This document shows positions 1 through 5,458 of a stretch of DNA of 5,458 nt, piece after piece (within the stretch, counting starts at the first letter, position 1; each line of letters opens with the position of its first letter). This DNA is from Candidatus Woesearchaeota archaeon (GTDB taxonomy: Archaea; Nanobdellota; Nanobdellia; Woesearchaeales; SKIA01), in NCBI GenBank assembly GCA_007128245.1, contig SKXU01000089.1, positions 1 through 5,458 on the forward strand, in the 5' to 3' direction. The notes beneath the pieces were generated by a model. That model had not been told where the DNA came from, did not search any database, and saw only the letters and a program-made list of their open reading frames with translations. A program made the translations under genes and the position numbers.

Positions 1-484
1 TGTTGTTCTCAATGAGAGTAACGCCCAAAACATTTAAACCACCAATGACAGTAAGGTTGTGTACATGAATATAATCCCAGCGAAGATTTAGCGCAGGAAT
101 CTCACACCAATCAGTAACGGAGGTCGAACAACTAGCAATCACCGCTCGATGACCAGGAGCGGAACGTATGGTCGTCCACTCCGTAGGATTCACAGCAGTC
201 TGCATGAAAAAACCCGGATCCCAATAACGCTCTCGGTCATCATCCCACGTTCCAAGACTGTTCGTAATATACGGGCCAGCACCCTCCTTAATCATGACCG
301 TATCACCCGTTGATACCGCGCGGAACGCATCATGCAAGTCATGAAACGGACCATTCGGACCGCACACCTCAGTGTTACCGTTCCCACCAGGAGGACACGA
401 ATTATCAACCCAAATATCACGAGCAGAAACCACAGGCAACAAAACAAAAGCCACCACAAGGCACACGAGTAACGCACGATTCAC
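1..484 (-). CDS. Secreted, probable parallel beta-helix surface protein (partial, 3' end outside window)
   Basis: The frame is open for 161 codons from a GTG at 484 to the left edge. Residues 2-21 form a typical secretion signal: Asn-Arg, a Leu/Val-rich core (about 5-16), then PVVSA, with likely cleavage after Ala21. The mature part opens with DIWVDNSC, continues with a Gly/Asn/Pro-rich stretch holding Cys30 and Cys41, then GPFHDLHDAFRAVSTGDTV (46-64) and a PGHRAVIAS segment (110-118). It ends in short hydrophobic beta-strands (WDYIHVHNLTVIGG, 136-149). This pattern of 'sequence of events, duty of coverage, then repeated strands' is typical of pectate-lyase-like right-handed beta-helix proteins. 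It is known from that fold family that such proteins are often extracellular and bind or cut polysaccharides; no catalytic residues can be judged here. GTG 484 was chosen because a TATA-like box lies 26.5 nt upstream; an in-frame TTG at 490 is an alternative. Third codon positions are strongly G/T-rich, unlike the plus-strand genes. The beta-helix call is inference; the coding and export calls are firm. Confidence 0.82.
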   Translation of the reverse strand, partial: MNRALLVCLVVAFVLLPVVSARDIWVDNSCPPGGNGNTEVCGPNGPFHDLHDAFRAVSTGDTVMIKEGAGPYITNSLGTWDDDRERYWDPGFFMQTAVNPTEWTTIRSAPGHRAVIASCSTSVTDWCEIPALNLRWDYIHVHNLTVIGGLNVLGVTLIENN

Positions 485-506
485 AAGCAACTTTTGTGAT
501 CGAAGA

Positions 507-514
507 TATTTAAA
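507..514 (-). promoter_or_regulatory. TATA-like box of the secreted-protein gene
   Basis: On the minus strand the sequence reads TTTAAATA, a close match to archaeal TATA boxes. Its centre (510.5) is 26.5 nt upstream of the GTG at 484, so transcription would begin at or very near the start codon and give a leaderless mRNA. No Shine-Dalgarno sequence precedes the GTG. Confidence 0.65.
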
Positions 515-542
515 CGTGTTGCACCGACACTCAAGCAATAGG

Positions 543-550
543 TTCTAAAA
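543..550 (+). promoter_or_regulatory. TATA-like box of uvrA
   Basis: TTCTAAAA lies with its centre 26.5 nt upstream of the uvrA ATG, the same geometry as the other promoters in the window. It is a weaker match than the divergent box at 507-514. The 22 nt between box and ATG contain no purine-rich ribosome binding site, so a leaderless transcript is likely. SOS-type operators were looked for and not seen. Confidence 0.5.
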
Positions 551-572
551 GCAACCAATATTCTCGCACTCA

Positions 573-3305
573 ATGAAAGATATTGTTATTCGGGGAGCGC
601 GTGAGCACAACCTCAAAAACATTGACGTTACCATCCCACGCGACAAGCTTGTTGTTATCACAGGCCTTTCAGGCAGCGGAAAATCAAGCCTTGCCTTTGA
701 CACACTCTACGCTGAAGGGCAGCGAAGATATGTTGAGAGTCTGTCTGCGTACGCAAGACAATTTCTTGGCCTGATGAACAAGCCCGACCTTGACAGTATC
801 GAAGGTCTTTCTCCGGCCATTAGTATCGAGCAGAAAACCACGAGCAAAAACCCACGATCAACTGTTGGTACCGTGACAGAAATCTACGACTACCTCAGAC
901 TGTTATTTGCTCGTATTGGAACCCCTCACTGTCCAGAGTGCGGAAAACCCATTAAAGAGCAGAGCCCGCAGCAAATCGCGCAGCACCTCGCATCACACAA
1001 AGGAACGCTCACCATTCTCGCGCCCATCATCCGACAAAAGAAAGGAACCTATCAAGAGCTAGTCAAAGAACTCAACGAAGAAGGATATACACGAGTACGA
1101 ATTGATGGCACCATCCAGCGCTCAGATGAGCCGTTCACGCTTGAGCGATACGTCAAACACGATATTGACGCAGTTCAAGACCGCGTAGACGCAACAGAGC
1201 TCTCGCGACTCACAGAAGCAGTAGAACAAGCGATTAAGCGCAGCGAAGGATACGTGCGAGTAGTTTTTGAGGACGGCACAGAGCAGCTGTTTTCAAGCAA
1301 ATACGCATGCGCTGACTGCGGTGTTGCGCTCGAAGAACTTGAACCACGCATGTTCTCATTTAACAGCCCGTTTGGAGCGTGCGCTGAATGTCACGGGCTT
1401 GGAGGACTCACCCAATTTAGTGCTGATCTCGTCATCCCCAATCCTGAACTAAGCATTAGTGATGGCGCGATTGATGCGTGGTCAAAACGCATGGACTCAT
1501 GGAGGATAAATCAACTTGCACAAGCAAACCGACGGCTTGATATCTTTGTGCCATTCGAGAAGCTTCCCAAAGCACAAAAAGACTTTGTACTACACGGAGG
1601 ATCAGGATGGGAGGGAGTGCTTCCCATGTTTGACCGAATATACAAACAAACAGATAGTGAGCGACTACGAGCACACCTTGAAGAGTACATGATAGAAAAG
1701 CCGTGTCCAAGCTGCCAAGGAAAACGCCTGAAACCAACAAGTCTGGCTGTTACCATAAACAACAACAATATCATACAAGTCACTGATCTGTCCATACGAC
1801 GAGCACTCGAATTCTTCACAAACCTAACACTCACAGAAAAAGAAGCGTTCATCGCAAAACAAGTGCTCAAAGAAATCATTGATCGACTAAGCTTTTTGAA
1901 TAACGTAGGACTTCAATACCTCACCCTCTCACGAAGTGCAGGAACGCTATCAGGAGGAGAAGCGCAACGCATACGCCTCGCAACGCAAATTGGCAGTCAG
2001 CTCATGGGAGTCATGTACATACTAGATGAGCCAAGTATCGGGCTGCACCAGCGAGACAATCAGAAACTCATAGACACCCTCAAAGGCCTTCGAGACCTCG
2101 GAAATACCGTGATTGTAGTTGAGCACGACGAAGACACGATACGACAAGCAGACTTCGTCATAGACCTCGGACCAGGGGCGGGAAGACACGGCGGGTCTAT
2201 TATCGCACAAGGAACGCCACAAGAAGTAGCTGAGAGCAACTCACTGACAGGAACGTATCTTTCAGGGAAAAAAGCGATTAACGTACCTGCCACACGACGC
2301 AAGCCACAAGGATGGATGAAAATAGTTGGAGCAAACGAGCACAACCTCCAAAACGTCACGGTAAAGTTTCCTACACAAGTACTGTGCTGCGTAACAGGAG
2401 TTTCAGGCAGCGGAAAAAGCACGCTCGTCACCCGCACACTCGAGCCTGCGCTGCAAAAAAAAGTTATGGGAGCAAAAGTCGTTGCGGGAGAGCACAAAAA
2501 ATTAGAACTTGACAAAACAATCGACAAGCTTATCGTTATTGACCAAAGCCCTATCGGACGAACTCCGCGATCAAACCCCGCAACGTACACAAAACTCTTT
2601 GATGACATCAGAAAACTCTTCTCAGAAACAAAAGAAGCAAAAGTGCGTGGCTACGCACCAGGAAGATTTAGTTTTAACGTGCAAGGCGGACGCTGCGAGA
2701 CCTGCAAAGGAGATGGCACCATCACTATCGAGATGAACTTCTTGCCCGACGTGTACGTGGAGTGCGAAGAGTGCAAAGGAAAGCGCTACAACCAAGAAAC
2801 ACTTGACGTGCGCTACAAAGGAAAAACAATTGCTGACGTGCTCGAGATGACCATCGAGGAAGCACACGAGTTCTTCGAAGACCTCCCACACATCAAGCGC
2901 AAACTCAAAACACTCGAAGACGTGGGTCTGGGATACCTACACCTTGGACAAAGCTCTGTGACACTCTCCGGAGGAGAAGCTCAGCGCATCAAACTCACGC
3001 GAGAACTTGCCAAAAGACAAAAAGACCACACCGTATACATCCTCGATGAACCAACAACTGGACTACACTTTGAGGACGTGCGCAAACTCTTACTCGTTCT
3101 TAACCGATTAGTAGAAAAAGAAAACACTGTCATCGTTATCGAACACAACCTTGATGTCATAAAGACCGCAGACTGGATTATCGACCTTGGACCAGAAGGC
3201 GGCAGCGGCGGAGGAACGATTGTCGCACAAGGAACGCCAGAAGAGATCGTGAGCGTGAAGAGCAGCCACACCGGACGATTTCTAAAACCCATGCTGCACA
3301 AATAG
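573..3305 (+). CDS. uvrA: Excinuclease ABC subunit UvrA (DNA damage-recognition ATPase)
   Basis: This 910-residue protein is the damage sensor of nucleotide excision repair: a cytoplasmic dimer that scans DNA, loads UvrB at lesions and leaves after ATP hydrolysis. Two ABC ATPase halves are visible. Half 1 has Walker A GLSGSGKS (31-38), signature LSGGE (459-463), Walker B YILDEP (Asp485, Glu486) and H-loop His518. Half 2 has GVSGSGKS (609-616), LSGGE (798-802), Walker B Asp825/Glu826 and His858. Zinc-ligand pairs are C120/C123, C246/C249 with C270/C273, C378/C381, and the C-terminal finger C708/C711 with C731/C734 (CX2C-X19-CX2C), which the family uses in damage recognition. The region about 125-245, the UvrB-binding domain, is present, so this is a canonical class rather than a resistance-type short UvrA. 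Length is slightly under the usual 940-950. The start MKDIVIRGAREHNLKN is the normal family N-terminus. uvrB and uvrC are not in the window. In archaea, UvrABC is generally considered to have been acquired from bacteria. Confidence 0.98.
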   Translation: MKDIVIRGAREHNLKNIDVTIPRDKLVVITGLSGSGKSSLAFDTLYAEGQRRYVESLSAYARQFLGLMNKPDLDSIEGLSPAISIEQKTTSKNPRSTVGTVTEIYDYLRLLFARIGTPHCPECGKPIKEQSPQQIAQHLASHKGTLTILAPIIRQKKGTYQELVKELNEEGYTRVRIDGTIQRSDEPFTLERYVKHDIDAVQDRVDATELSRLTEAVEQAIKRSEGYVRVVFEDGTEQLFSSKYACADCGVALEELEPRMFSFNSPFGACAECHGLGGLTQFSADLVIPNPELSISDGAIDAWSKRMDSWRINQLAQANRRLDIFVPFEKLPKAQKDFVLHGGSGWEGVLPMFDRIYKQTDSERLRAHLEEYMIEKPCPSCQGKRLKPTSLAVTINNNNIIQVTDLSIRRALEFFTNLTLTEKEAFIAKQVLKEIIDRLSFLNNVGLQYLTLSRSAGTLSGGEAQRIRLATQIGSQLMGVMYILDEPSIGLHQRDNQKLIDTLKGLRDLGNTVIVVEHDEDTIRQADFVIDLGPGAGRHGGSIIAQGTPQEVAESNSLTGTYLSGKKAINVPATRRKPQGWMKIVGANEHNLQNVTVKFPTQVLCCVTGVSGSGKSTLVTRTLEPALQKKVMGAKVVAGEHKKLELDKTIDKLIVIDQSPIGRTPRSNPATYTKLFDDIRKLFSETKEAKVRGYAPGRFSFNVQGGRCETCKGDGTITIEMNFLPDVYVECEECKGKRYNQETLDVRYKGKTIADVLEMTIEEAHEFFEDLPHIKRKLKTLEDVGLGYLHLGQSSVTLSGGEAQRIKLTRELAKRQKDHTVYILDEPTTGLHFEDVRKLLLVLNRLVEKENTVIVIEHNLDVIKTADWIIDLGPEGGSGGGTIVAQGTPEEIVSVKSSHTGRFLKPMLHK

Positions 3306-3306
3306 G

Positions 3307-3314
3307 TTTTAATA
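3307..3314 (+). promoter_or_regulatory. TATA-like box of the HD-hydrolase gene
   Basis: TTTTAATA begins two bases after the uvrA stop codon and is centred 26.5 nt before the ATG at 3337. There is no Shine-Dalgarno sequence in the 22-nt gap. The four T residues could also contribute to ending uvrA transcription, since archaeal termination often uses short oligo-T runs, but that is only a possibility. Confidence 0.6.
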
Positions 3315-3336
3315 GCACCAACACGTAGCTTAACAC

Positions 3337-4302
3337 ATGATTATAGCGGACGCAGTGTACGGACGTGAAGAGATTACCGAAGCAGTACTCATTGAACTTG
3401 TCAACTCACCAACACTACAGCGACTCACACACATCTCACAGCTGGGTATGCCAGAAGAGTATTCTGACTACCCAGTATTCTCGCGCTTTGAGCATTCCTT
3501 AGGAGTTCTTATCTTGCTGCGACGACTAGGCGCTGGACTTCATGAACAAACTGCTGGGCTCATACATGACGTCTCACACACAGCGTTTTCTCACCTCGTA
3601 GACTGGATTATCGGAGACCCCACGCAAGAAAATCATCAAGATAATACGTTTCTTGAGGTGCTGTACGCATCAGAAATACCCCGCGTCCTCAAAACGCACT
3701 CAATAGACGTACAAGATGTTGAGGACATAGACTCGTTTTCTTTACTTGAGCAGCCAGCACCACGATTATGCGCTGACAGAGTAGATTATACTCTCAGACA
3801 ACTCGCACACATGGGCGTTGATGTTGACAGCATGGTTTCTGAGCTCACAACACACGAGAGTCGCATAGTTTTTCGCACGCAAAAAAGTGCGGAGTTATTT
3901 GGACGCCACTACATGACACTCCAAAAAGAACACTGGTCTGGTGCGAGAGAAAAAGCGAAGTGGCACTTACTCTCTGGCGCACTCAAGCGCGCAATGCAAC
4001 GAGGACTCCTTACAGAAAAAGACTTTTTGCGTACAGACGAGGAACTACTCACGGTGCTGCGGGCAAGCAACGACGAGTTCATTCAACGCAATCTTGAGTT
4101 ACTCAGAAACGATTTTTCCTTAGAACTCGGCGAGACAGGAGAGGTGCTTTTGACAAGTAAGTTTCGTTACGTAGACCCAGAGTATATCGAAAACAACACC
4201 CTCGTTGCTCTCAGCACTCGCTCAGAGTCATACGCAGACCTGCTTGAGAAAGCAAAAAAGCGTGCGGACGAAAAAGTATATACTACAATACGCCCTTTGT
4301 AA
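3337..4302 (+). CDS. HD-superfamily metal-dependent phosphohydrolase (COG1078-like)
   Basis: This 321-residue soluble protein has the full HD metal site: His53 in SRFEHSLGV, His77-Asp78 with His81 in GLIHDVSHTAFSH, and Asp147 in ADRVDYTLRQ (145-154). The N-terminal part, NSPTLQRLTHISQLG (23-37), is also typical of the dNTPase/SAMHD1-like HD branch that includes COG1078 proteins. Family members remove triphosphate or phosphate from nucleotides, or have unknown substrates; the exact reaction here cannot be read from sequence. The C-terminal part (about 160-321) is alpha-helical and charged, with no recognised extra domain. At 321 residues it is shorter than many COG1078 members, mainly at the C-terminus, yet all metal ligands are kept, so it should be active. 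It begins 31 bp after uvrA but has its own TATA-like box, so co-transcription is not required. A role in nucleotide-pool care beside a repair gene is attractive but is inference only. Confidence 0.9.
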   Translation: MIIADAVYGREEITEAVLIELVNSPTLQRLTHISQLGMPEEYSDYPVFSRFEHSLGVLILLRRLGAGLHEQTAGLIHDVSHTAFSHLVDWIIGDPTQENHQDNTFLEVLYASEIPRVLKTHSIDVQDVEDIDSFSLLEQPAPRLCADRVDYTLRQLAHMGVDVDSMVSELTTHESRIVFRTQKSAELFGRHYMTLQKEHWSGAREKAKWHLLSGALKRAMQRGLLTEKDFLRTDEELLTVLRASNDEFIQRNLELLRNDFSLELGETGEVLLTSKFRYVDPEYIENNTLVALSTRSESYADLLEKAKKRADEKVYTTIRPL

Positions 4303-4309
4303 CGATACA

Positions 4310-4316
4310 TTATTAA
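4310..4316 (+). promoter_or_regulatory. TATA-like box of the membrane-protein/HAD unit
   Basis: TTATTAA is centred 27 nt upstream of the ATG at 4340, in the 37-bp gap after the HD gene. As with its neighbours, no ribosome binding site is seen before the ATG, so the transcript of this two-gene unit is probably leaderless. Confidence 0.55.
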
Positions 4317-4339
4317 CACGCAACATCTTTAGATAACAT

Positions 4340-4579
4340 ATGTCTGAGTACTGGTTTAGGAGGAAAACACATGGATGGGGGTGGACTCCTCAAAACACAA
4401 AAGGATGGACCACGCTCATCATCTACGTACTCGCAATTATTGCGTTAACACCCGTTATCATGGACGGAAGAGTAGGAACGTATCTCGTACTCATACACGT
4501 TTTCACCGCAGTATTGATTGCAGTAGCATACTACAAAGGAGAAAAACCTCGTTGGCAGTGGGGGGTGAGCAATGATTAA
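4340..4579 (+). CDS. Small two-helix membrane protein with GWGW motif, function unknown
   Basis: This 79-residue protein has a basic, aromatic N-terminus (WFRRKTHGWGW, 5-15), then TPQNTKGW (16-23), a first hydrophobic helix at about 24-40, a short polar turn (MDGRVG, 41-46), a second helix at about 47-65, and a basic, Trp-containing tail GEKPRWQWG (67-75). Positive charges at both ends suggest that both termini face the cytoplasm. The same layout, Lys/Arg-GWGWxP followed by a Gly-Trp and two helices, is one I recall from small uncharacterised membrane proteins of archaeal and candidate-phylum genomes; no function is known to me. The Trp/Arg pattern at both membrane edges looks conserved rather than random, which supports a real gene. 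Its last 8 nt overlap the HAD gene, so the two are almost certainly co-transcribed and translation is probably coupled. Confidence 0.85.
   Translation: MSEYWFRRKTHGWGWTPQNTKGWTTLIIYVLAIIALTPVIMDGRVGTYLVLIHVFTAVLIAVAYYKGEKPRWQWGVSND
4561..4568 (+). promoter_or_regulatory. Shine-Dalgarno sequence of the HAD gene
   Basis: GGGGGTGA matches the anti-SD complement GGAGGTGA at 7 of 8 positions and ends 3 nt before the ATG at 4572. It lies inside the 3' end of the membrane-protein gene. It is the only clear ribosome binding site in the window, as expected for a downstream gene of an operon whose first gene is leaderless. It also fixes the HAD start. Confidence 0.7.
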
Positions 4580-5144
4580 ACACCTCATCTTTGACTTGTA
4601 CGGAACACTCATCCACACAGATAACGAGATACTAGGAGTGGATCGACGAGCGTTTTGGCAGCATGGAGAGCGGACATGGATGCGAGAGGACGTGCCTGAA
4701 GAAGATCGCTTTTTAGCATTCGCAAAACAACACGGAATCAGTTGCGAAGAACTTATTGAGCGCTTTTCAGAACTAGAAAAAAGTGCTCACATGGTTTCAG
4801 GAATGCTCAACGTGCTGCGAGAGCTCAAAAAGCGCGGATACAACCTGCACATCCTCAGTAATGCAGGGCGATCAACAAAACAATTCGTTCTTCGCCAACC
4901 AGCATTCCTTATTTTTGATACCCTTACATGCTCATATGAAATCGGCGCCATCAAACCAGAACCAGAAGCCTTCAAGGCAGTACTGAAAAGAATACAGGCA
5001 GAGCCGCACGAGTGCATCATGATCGGAGACAGCCTAGAAGCAGACATCGCGGGTGCGCGCAGGGCAGGAATGAAAGCAGTGCATTTTGAAGCAGAAAAAG
5101 ACCATCCCGAAGAGTTGTTTGAGCGGATTAAGGTAGCAGAATAA
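4572..5144 (+). CDS. HAD-superfamily hydrolase, haloacid-dehalogenase-like motif I
   Basis: This 190-residue protein has the four HAD motifs: I FDLYGTL (nucleophile Asp8), II ILSNAG (Ser96), III Lys128 in GAIKPEPEAF, and IV MIGDSLEADIAGARRAG (Asp153, Asp158). A small helical C1-type cap fits residues about 15-75. Most HAD phosphatases have DxD in motif I, the second Asp acting as general acid/base. Here it is Tyr10, giving the DxYGT form found in L-2-haloacid dehalogenases and some poorly characterised relatives. The protein is shorter than typical dehalogenases (about 220-230), so that activity is not assured; a phosphatase with altered chemistry is the main alternative. It starts inside the membrane-protein gene with an 8-nt overlap and a good Shine-Dalgarno sequence, so the pair is co-expressed. 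No signal or membrane segment is present, so it acts in the cytoplasm, perhaps near its membrane partner (inference). Confidence 0.9.
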   Translation: MIKHLIFDLYGTLIHTDNEILGVDRRAFWQHGERTWMREDVPEEDRFLAFAKQHGISCEELIERFSELEKSAHMVSGMLNVLRELKKRGYNLHILSNAGRSTKQFVLRQPAFLIFDTLTCSYEIGAIKPEPEAFKAVLKRIQAEPHECIMIGDSLEADIAGARRAGMKAVHFEAEKDHPEELFERIKVAE

Positions 5145-5153
5145 AAACACAAA

Positions 5154-5159
5154 GTATAT
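5154..5159 (+). promoter_or_regulatory. TATA-like box of the PadR-family gene
   Basis: GTATAT is centred about 27.5 nt upstream of the ATG at 5184, in the 39-bp gap after the HAD stop. No Shine-Dalgarno sequence precedes the ATG, so the mRNA is probably leaderless. The box overlaps the left arm of a palindrome at 5155-5172. Confidence 0.55.
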
Positions 5160-5172
5160 CAATGACGATATA
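5155..5172 (+). promoter_or_regulatory. Candidate PadR operator palindrome
   Basis: TATATC-N6-GATATA is a perfect inverted repeat with 6-bp arms and a 6-bp spacer. It covers the TATA-like box and reaches to 12 nt before the regulator's start codon, so a dimer bound here would block TBP or RNA polymerase. PadR-family regulators are dimers that often repress their own genes. The arms are A/T-rich, so chance is a real alternative. Confidence 0.4.
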
Positions 5173-5183
5173 TTGGTAGCGAT

Positions 5184-5458
5184 ATGAAGCACCTCACCTC
5201 ACTTGTGTATCGGCTCCTTCTTGAACAGCCCCAGACAGGCTATGGACTTGCAAAAGAGATCGAGCAACGCACAGGGTGGAAGCCGAGCTGGGGAAGCATC
5301 TACCCCCTTCTTGAAACACTCGAAAAAGAGCGTCTTGTCACCAGCAAAGAGCAAGGAAGAACGAAAGTGTACTCCCTCACAAAAAAAGGCAAAGCAAAAG
5401 CGCAAAACACCCTTGCGCACACCGAAGAACTCCTTGGCGAGATTGTTGAGCGAATGAA
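5184..5458 (+). CDS. PadR-family winged-helix transcriptional regulator (partial, 3' end outside window)
   Basis: The frame is open from ATG 5184 to the right edge, 91 codons plus two bases. The sequence is a clear PadR N-terminal domain: opening helix LTSLVYRLLLEQ (4-15), TGYGLAKEIEQRTG (18-31), the family hallmark PSWGSIYPLLETLEKERLV (34-52) containing the recognition helix, and a wing (QGRTKVYSLTKKGK, 57-70) ending in the typical 'Tyr-x-Leu-Thr-xx-Gly' pattern. The following helix (from about 71) would start the dimerisation part, most of which lies outside the window. PadR proteins bind DNA as dimers and commonly repress detoxification, efflux or membrane-protein genes in answer to small ligands, often together with their own gene. 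The target here is unknown; the likely candidates are its own promoter and the genes just downstream. It is in the same direction as the HAD gene but has a promoter of its own. Confidence 0.92.
   Translation, partial: MKHLTSLVYRLLLEQPQTGYGLAKEIEQRTGWKPSWGSIYPLLETLEKERLVTSKEQGRTKVYSLTKKGKAKAQNTLAHTEELLGEIVERM

Larger units (their letters stand above)
485..572. promoter_or_regulatory. Divergent promoter region between the secreted-protein gene and uvrA
   Basis: These 88 bp separate two divergently read genes and hold both TATA-like boxes, whose centres are 36 bp apart (510.5 minus, 546.5 plus). The two transcripts do not overlap. With so little space, TBP or a regulator bound at one promoter could affect the other. 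No palindrome long enough to propose as an operator was seen here. Confidence 0.55.

Noticed and set aside
292..477. 61-residue hydrophobic minus-strand open frame
   Set aside because: It is out of frame with, and fully inside, the better-supported gene that starts at GTG 484. Its Cys/Trp/Leu-rich start is the signal-peptide DNA read in the wrong frame.
488..490. TTG as alternative start of the secreted protein
   Set aside because: It is in frame two codons upstream of the GTG, but the GTG at 484 fits the 26-28 nt TATA spacing seen at the other genes better (TTG would give about 20).
310..513. 67-residue plus-strand open frame left of uvrA
   Set aside because: It is the reverse shadow of the secreted-protein gene. 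Its His/Gln/Thr/Lys-rich sequence has no domain, and it runs across the TATA-like box of that gene.
2060..2608. 182-residue open frame antisense to uvrA
   Set aside because: It lies wholly inside a clearly coding uvrA, has no domain or promoter, and its Ser/Thr/Phe/Arg-rich composition is what the reverse of A/C-rich coding DNA gives. The antisense frame at 1511-1879 fails for the same reasons.
3303..3336. Intrinsic terminator after uvrA
   Set aside because: There is no stem-loop and only a run of four T residues, which is better explained as part of the next gene's TATA-like box.
573..5144. A single repair or defence operon including uvrA, HD, membrane protein, HAD and padR
   Set aside because: All genes but the HAD gene have their own promoter-like boxes, and no defence-type domain or nuclease is present. 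HD and HAD enzymes are common housekeeping families, so a defence system claim is not supported.
5203..5457. 84-residue plus-strand open frame at the right edge
   Set aside because: It overlaps the PadR-type gene in another frame and is a Lys/Ser/Arg-rich shadow, while the PadR frame shows a full family motif. The antisense frame at 5199-5420 is likewise a shadow.

Overview
The window reads as part of an archaeal chromosome with a moderate GC content of just under half by eye. The main argument for Archaea is promoter layout. Five genes each have an A/T-rich TATA-like box centred about 26-28 nt upstream of the start codon and no Shine-Dalgarno sequence, which fits leaderless archaeal mRNAs. 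The one gene inside an operon has a Shine-Dalgarno sequence instead. A DPANN-type lineage is possible, but the window alone does not prove it, and the proteins shown also occur in bacteria.

Layout from left to right. Positions 1-484 (minus strand) hold the N-terminal part of a secreted, probably beta-helical surface protein that begins at a GTG and runs off the left edge. An 88-bp divergent promoter region (485-572) separates it from uvrA (573-3305, plus), a complete nucleotide excision repair ATPase. After 31 bp comes an HD-superfamily phosphohydrolase (3337-4302). After 37 bp comes a two-gene unit: a 79-residue double-helix membrane protein (4340-4579), whose 3' end overlaps by 8 nt a HAD-family hydrolase (4572-5144). 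After 39 bp a PadR-type winged-helix regulator starts at 5184 and runs off the right edge. Its promoter carries a 6-6-6 palindrome that could be its own operator.

The plus-strand genes are tightly packed, but most have their own promoter, so this looks like neighbouring short transcription units rather than one pathway. UvrA acts in DNA repair. The HD protein may act on nucleotides, but its substrate cannot be read from sequence. The membrane protein and the HAD protein are likely translated together. No RNA gene, CRISPR array, insertion sequence or clear terminator was seen. The plus strand is rich in A and C at third codon positions whichever strand is coding, which points to a replication-linked strand bias.

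I found no convincing new multi-gene system. The points most worth checking are the consistent leaderless promoter geometry, the secreted-protein gene with a non-ATG start, the PadR palindrome, and the Asp-to-Tyr change in HAD motif I.
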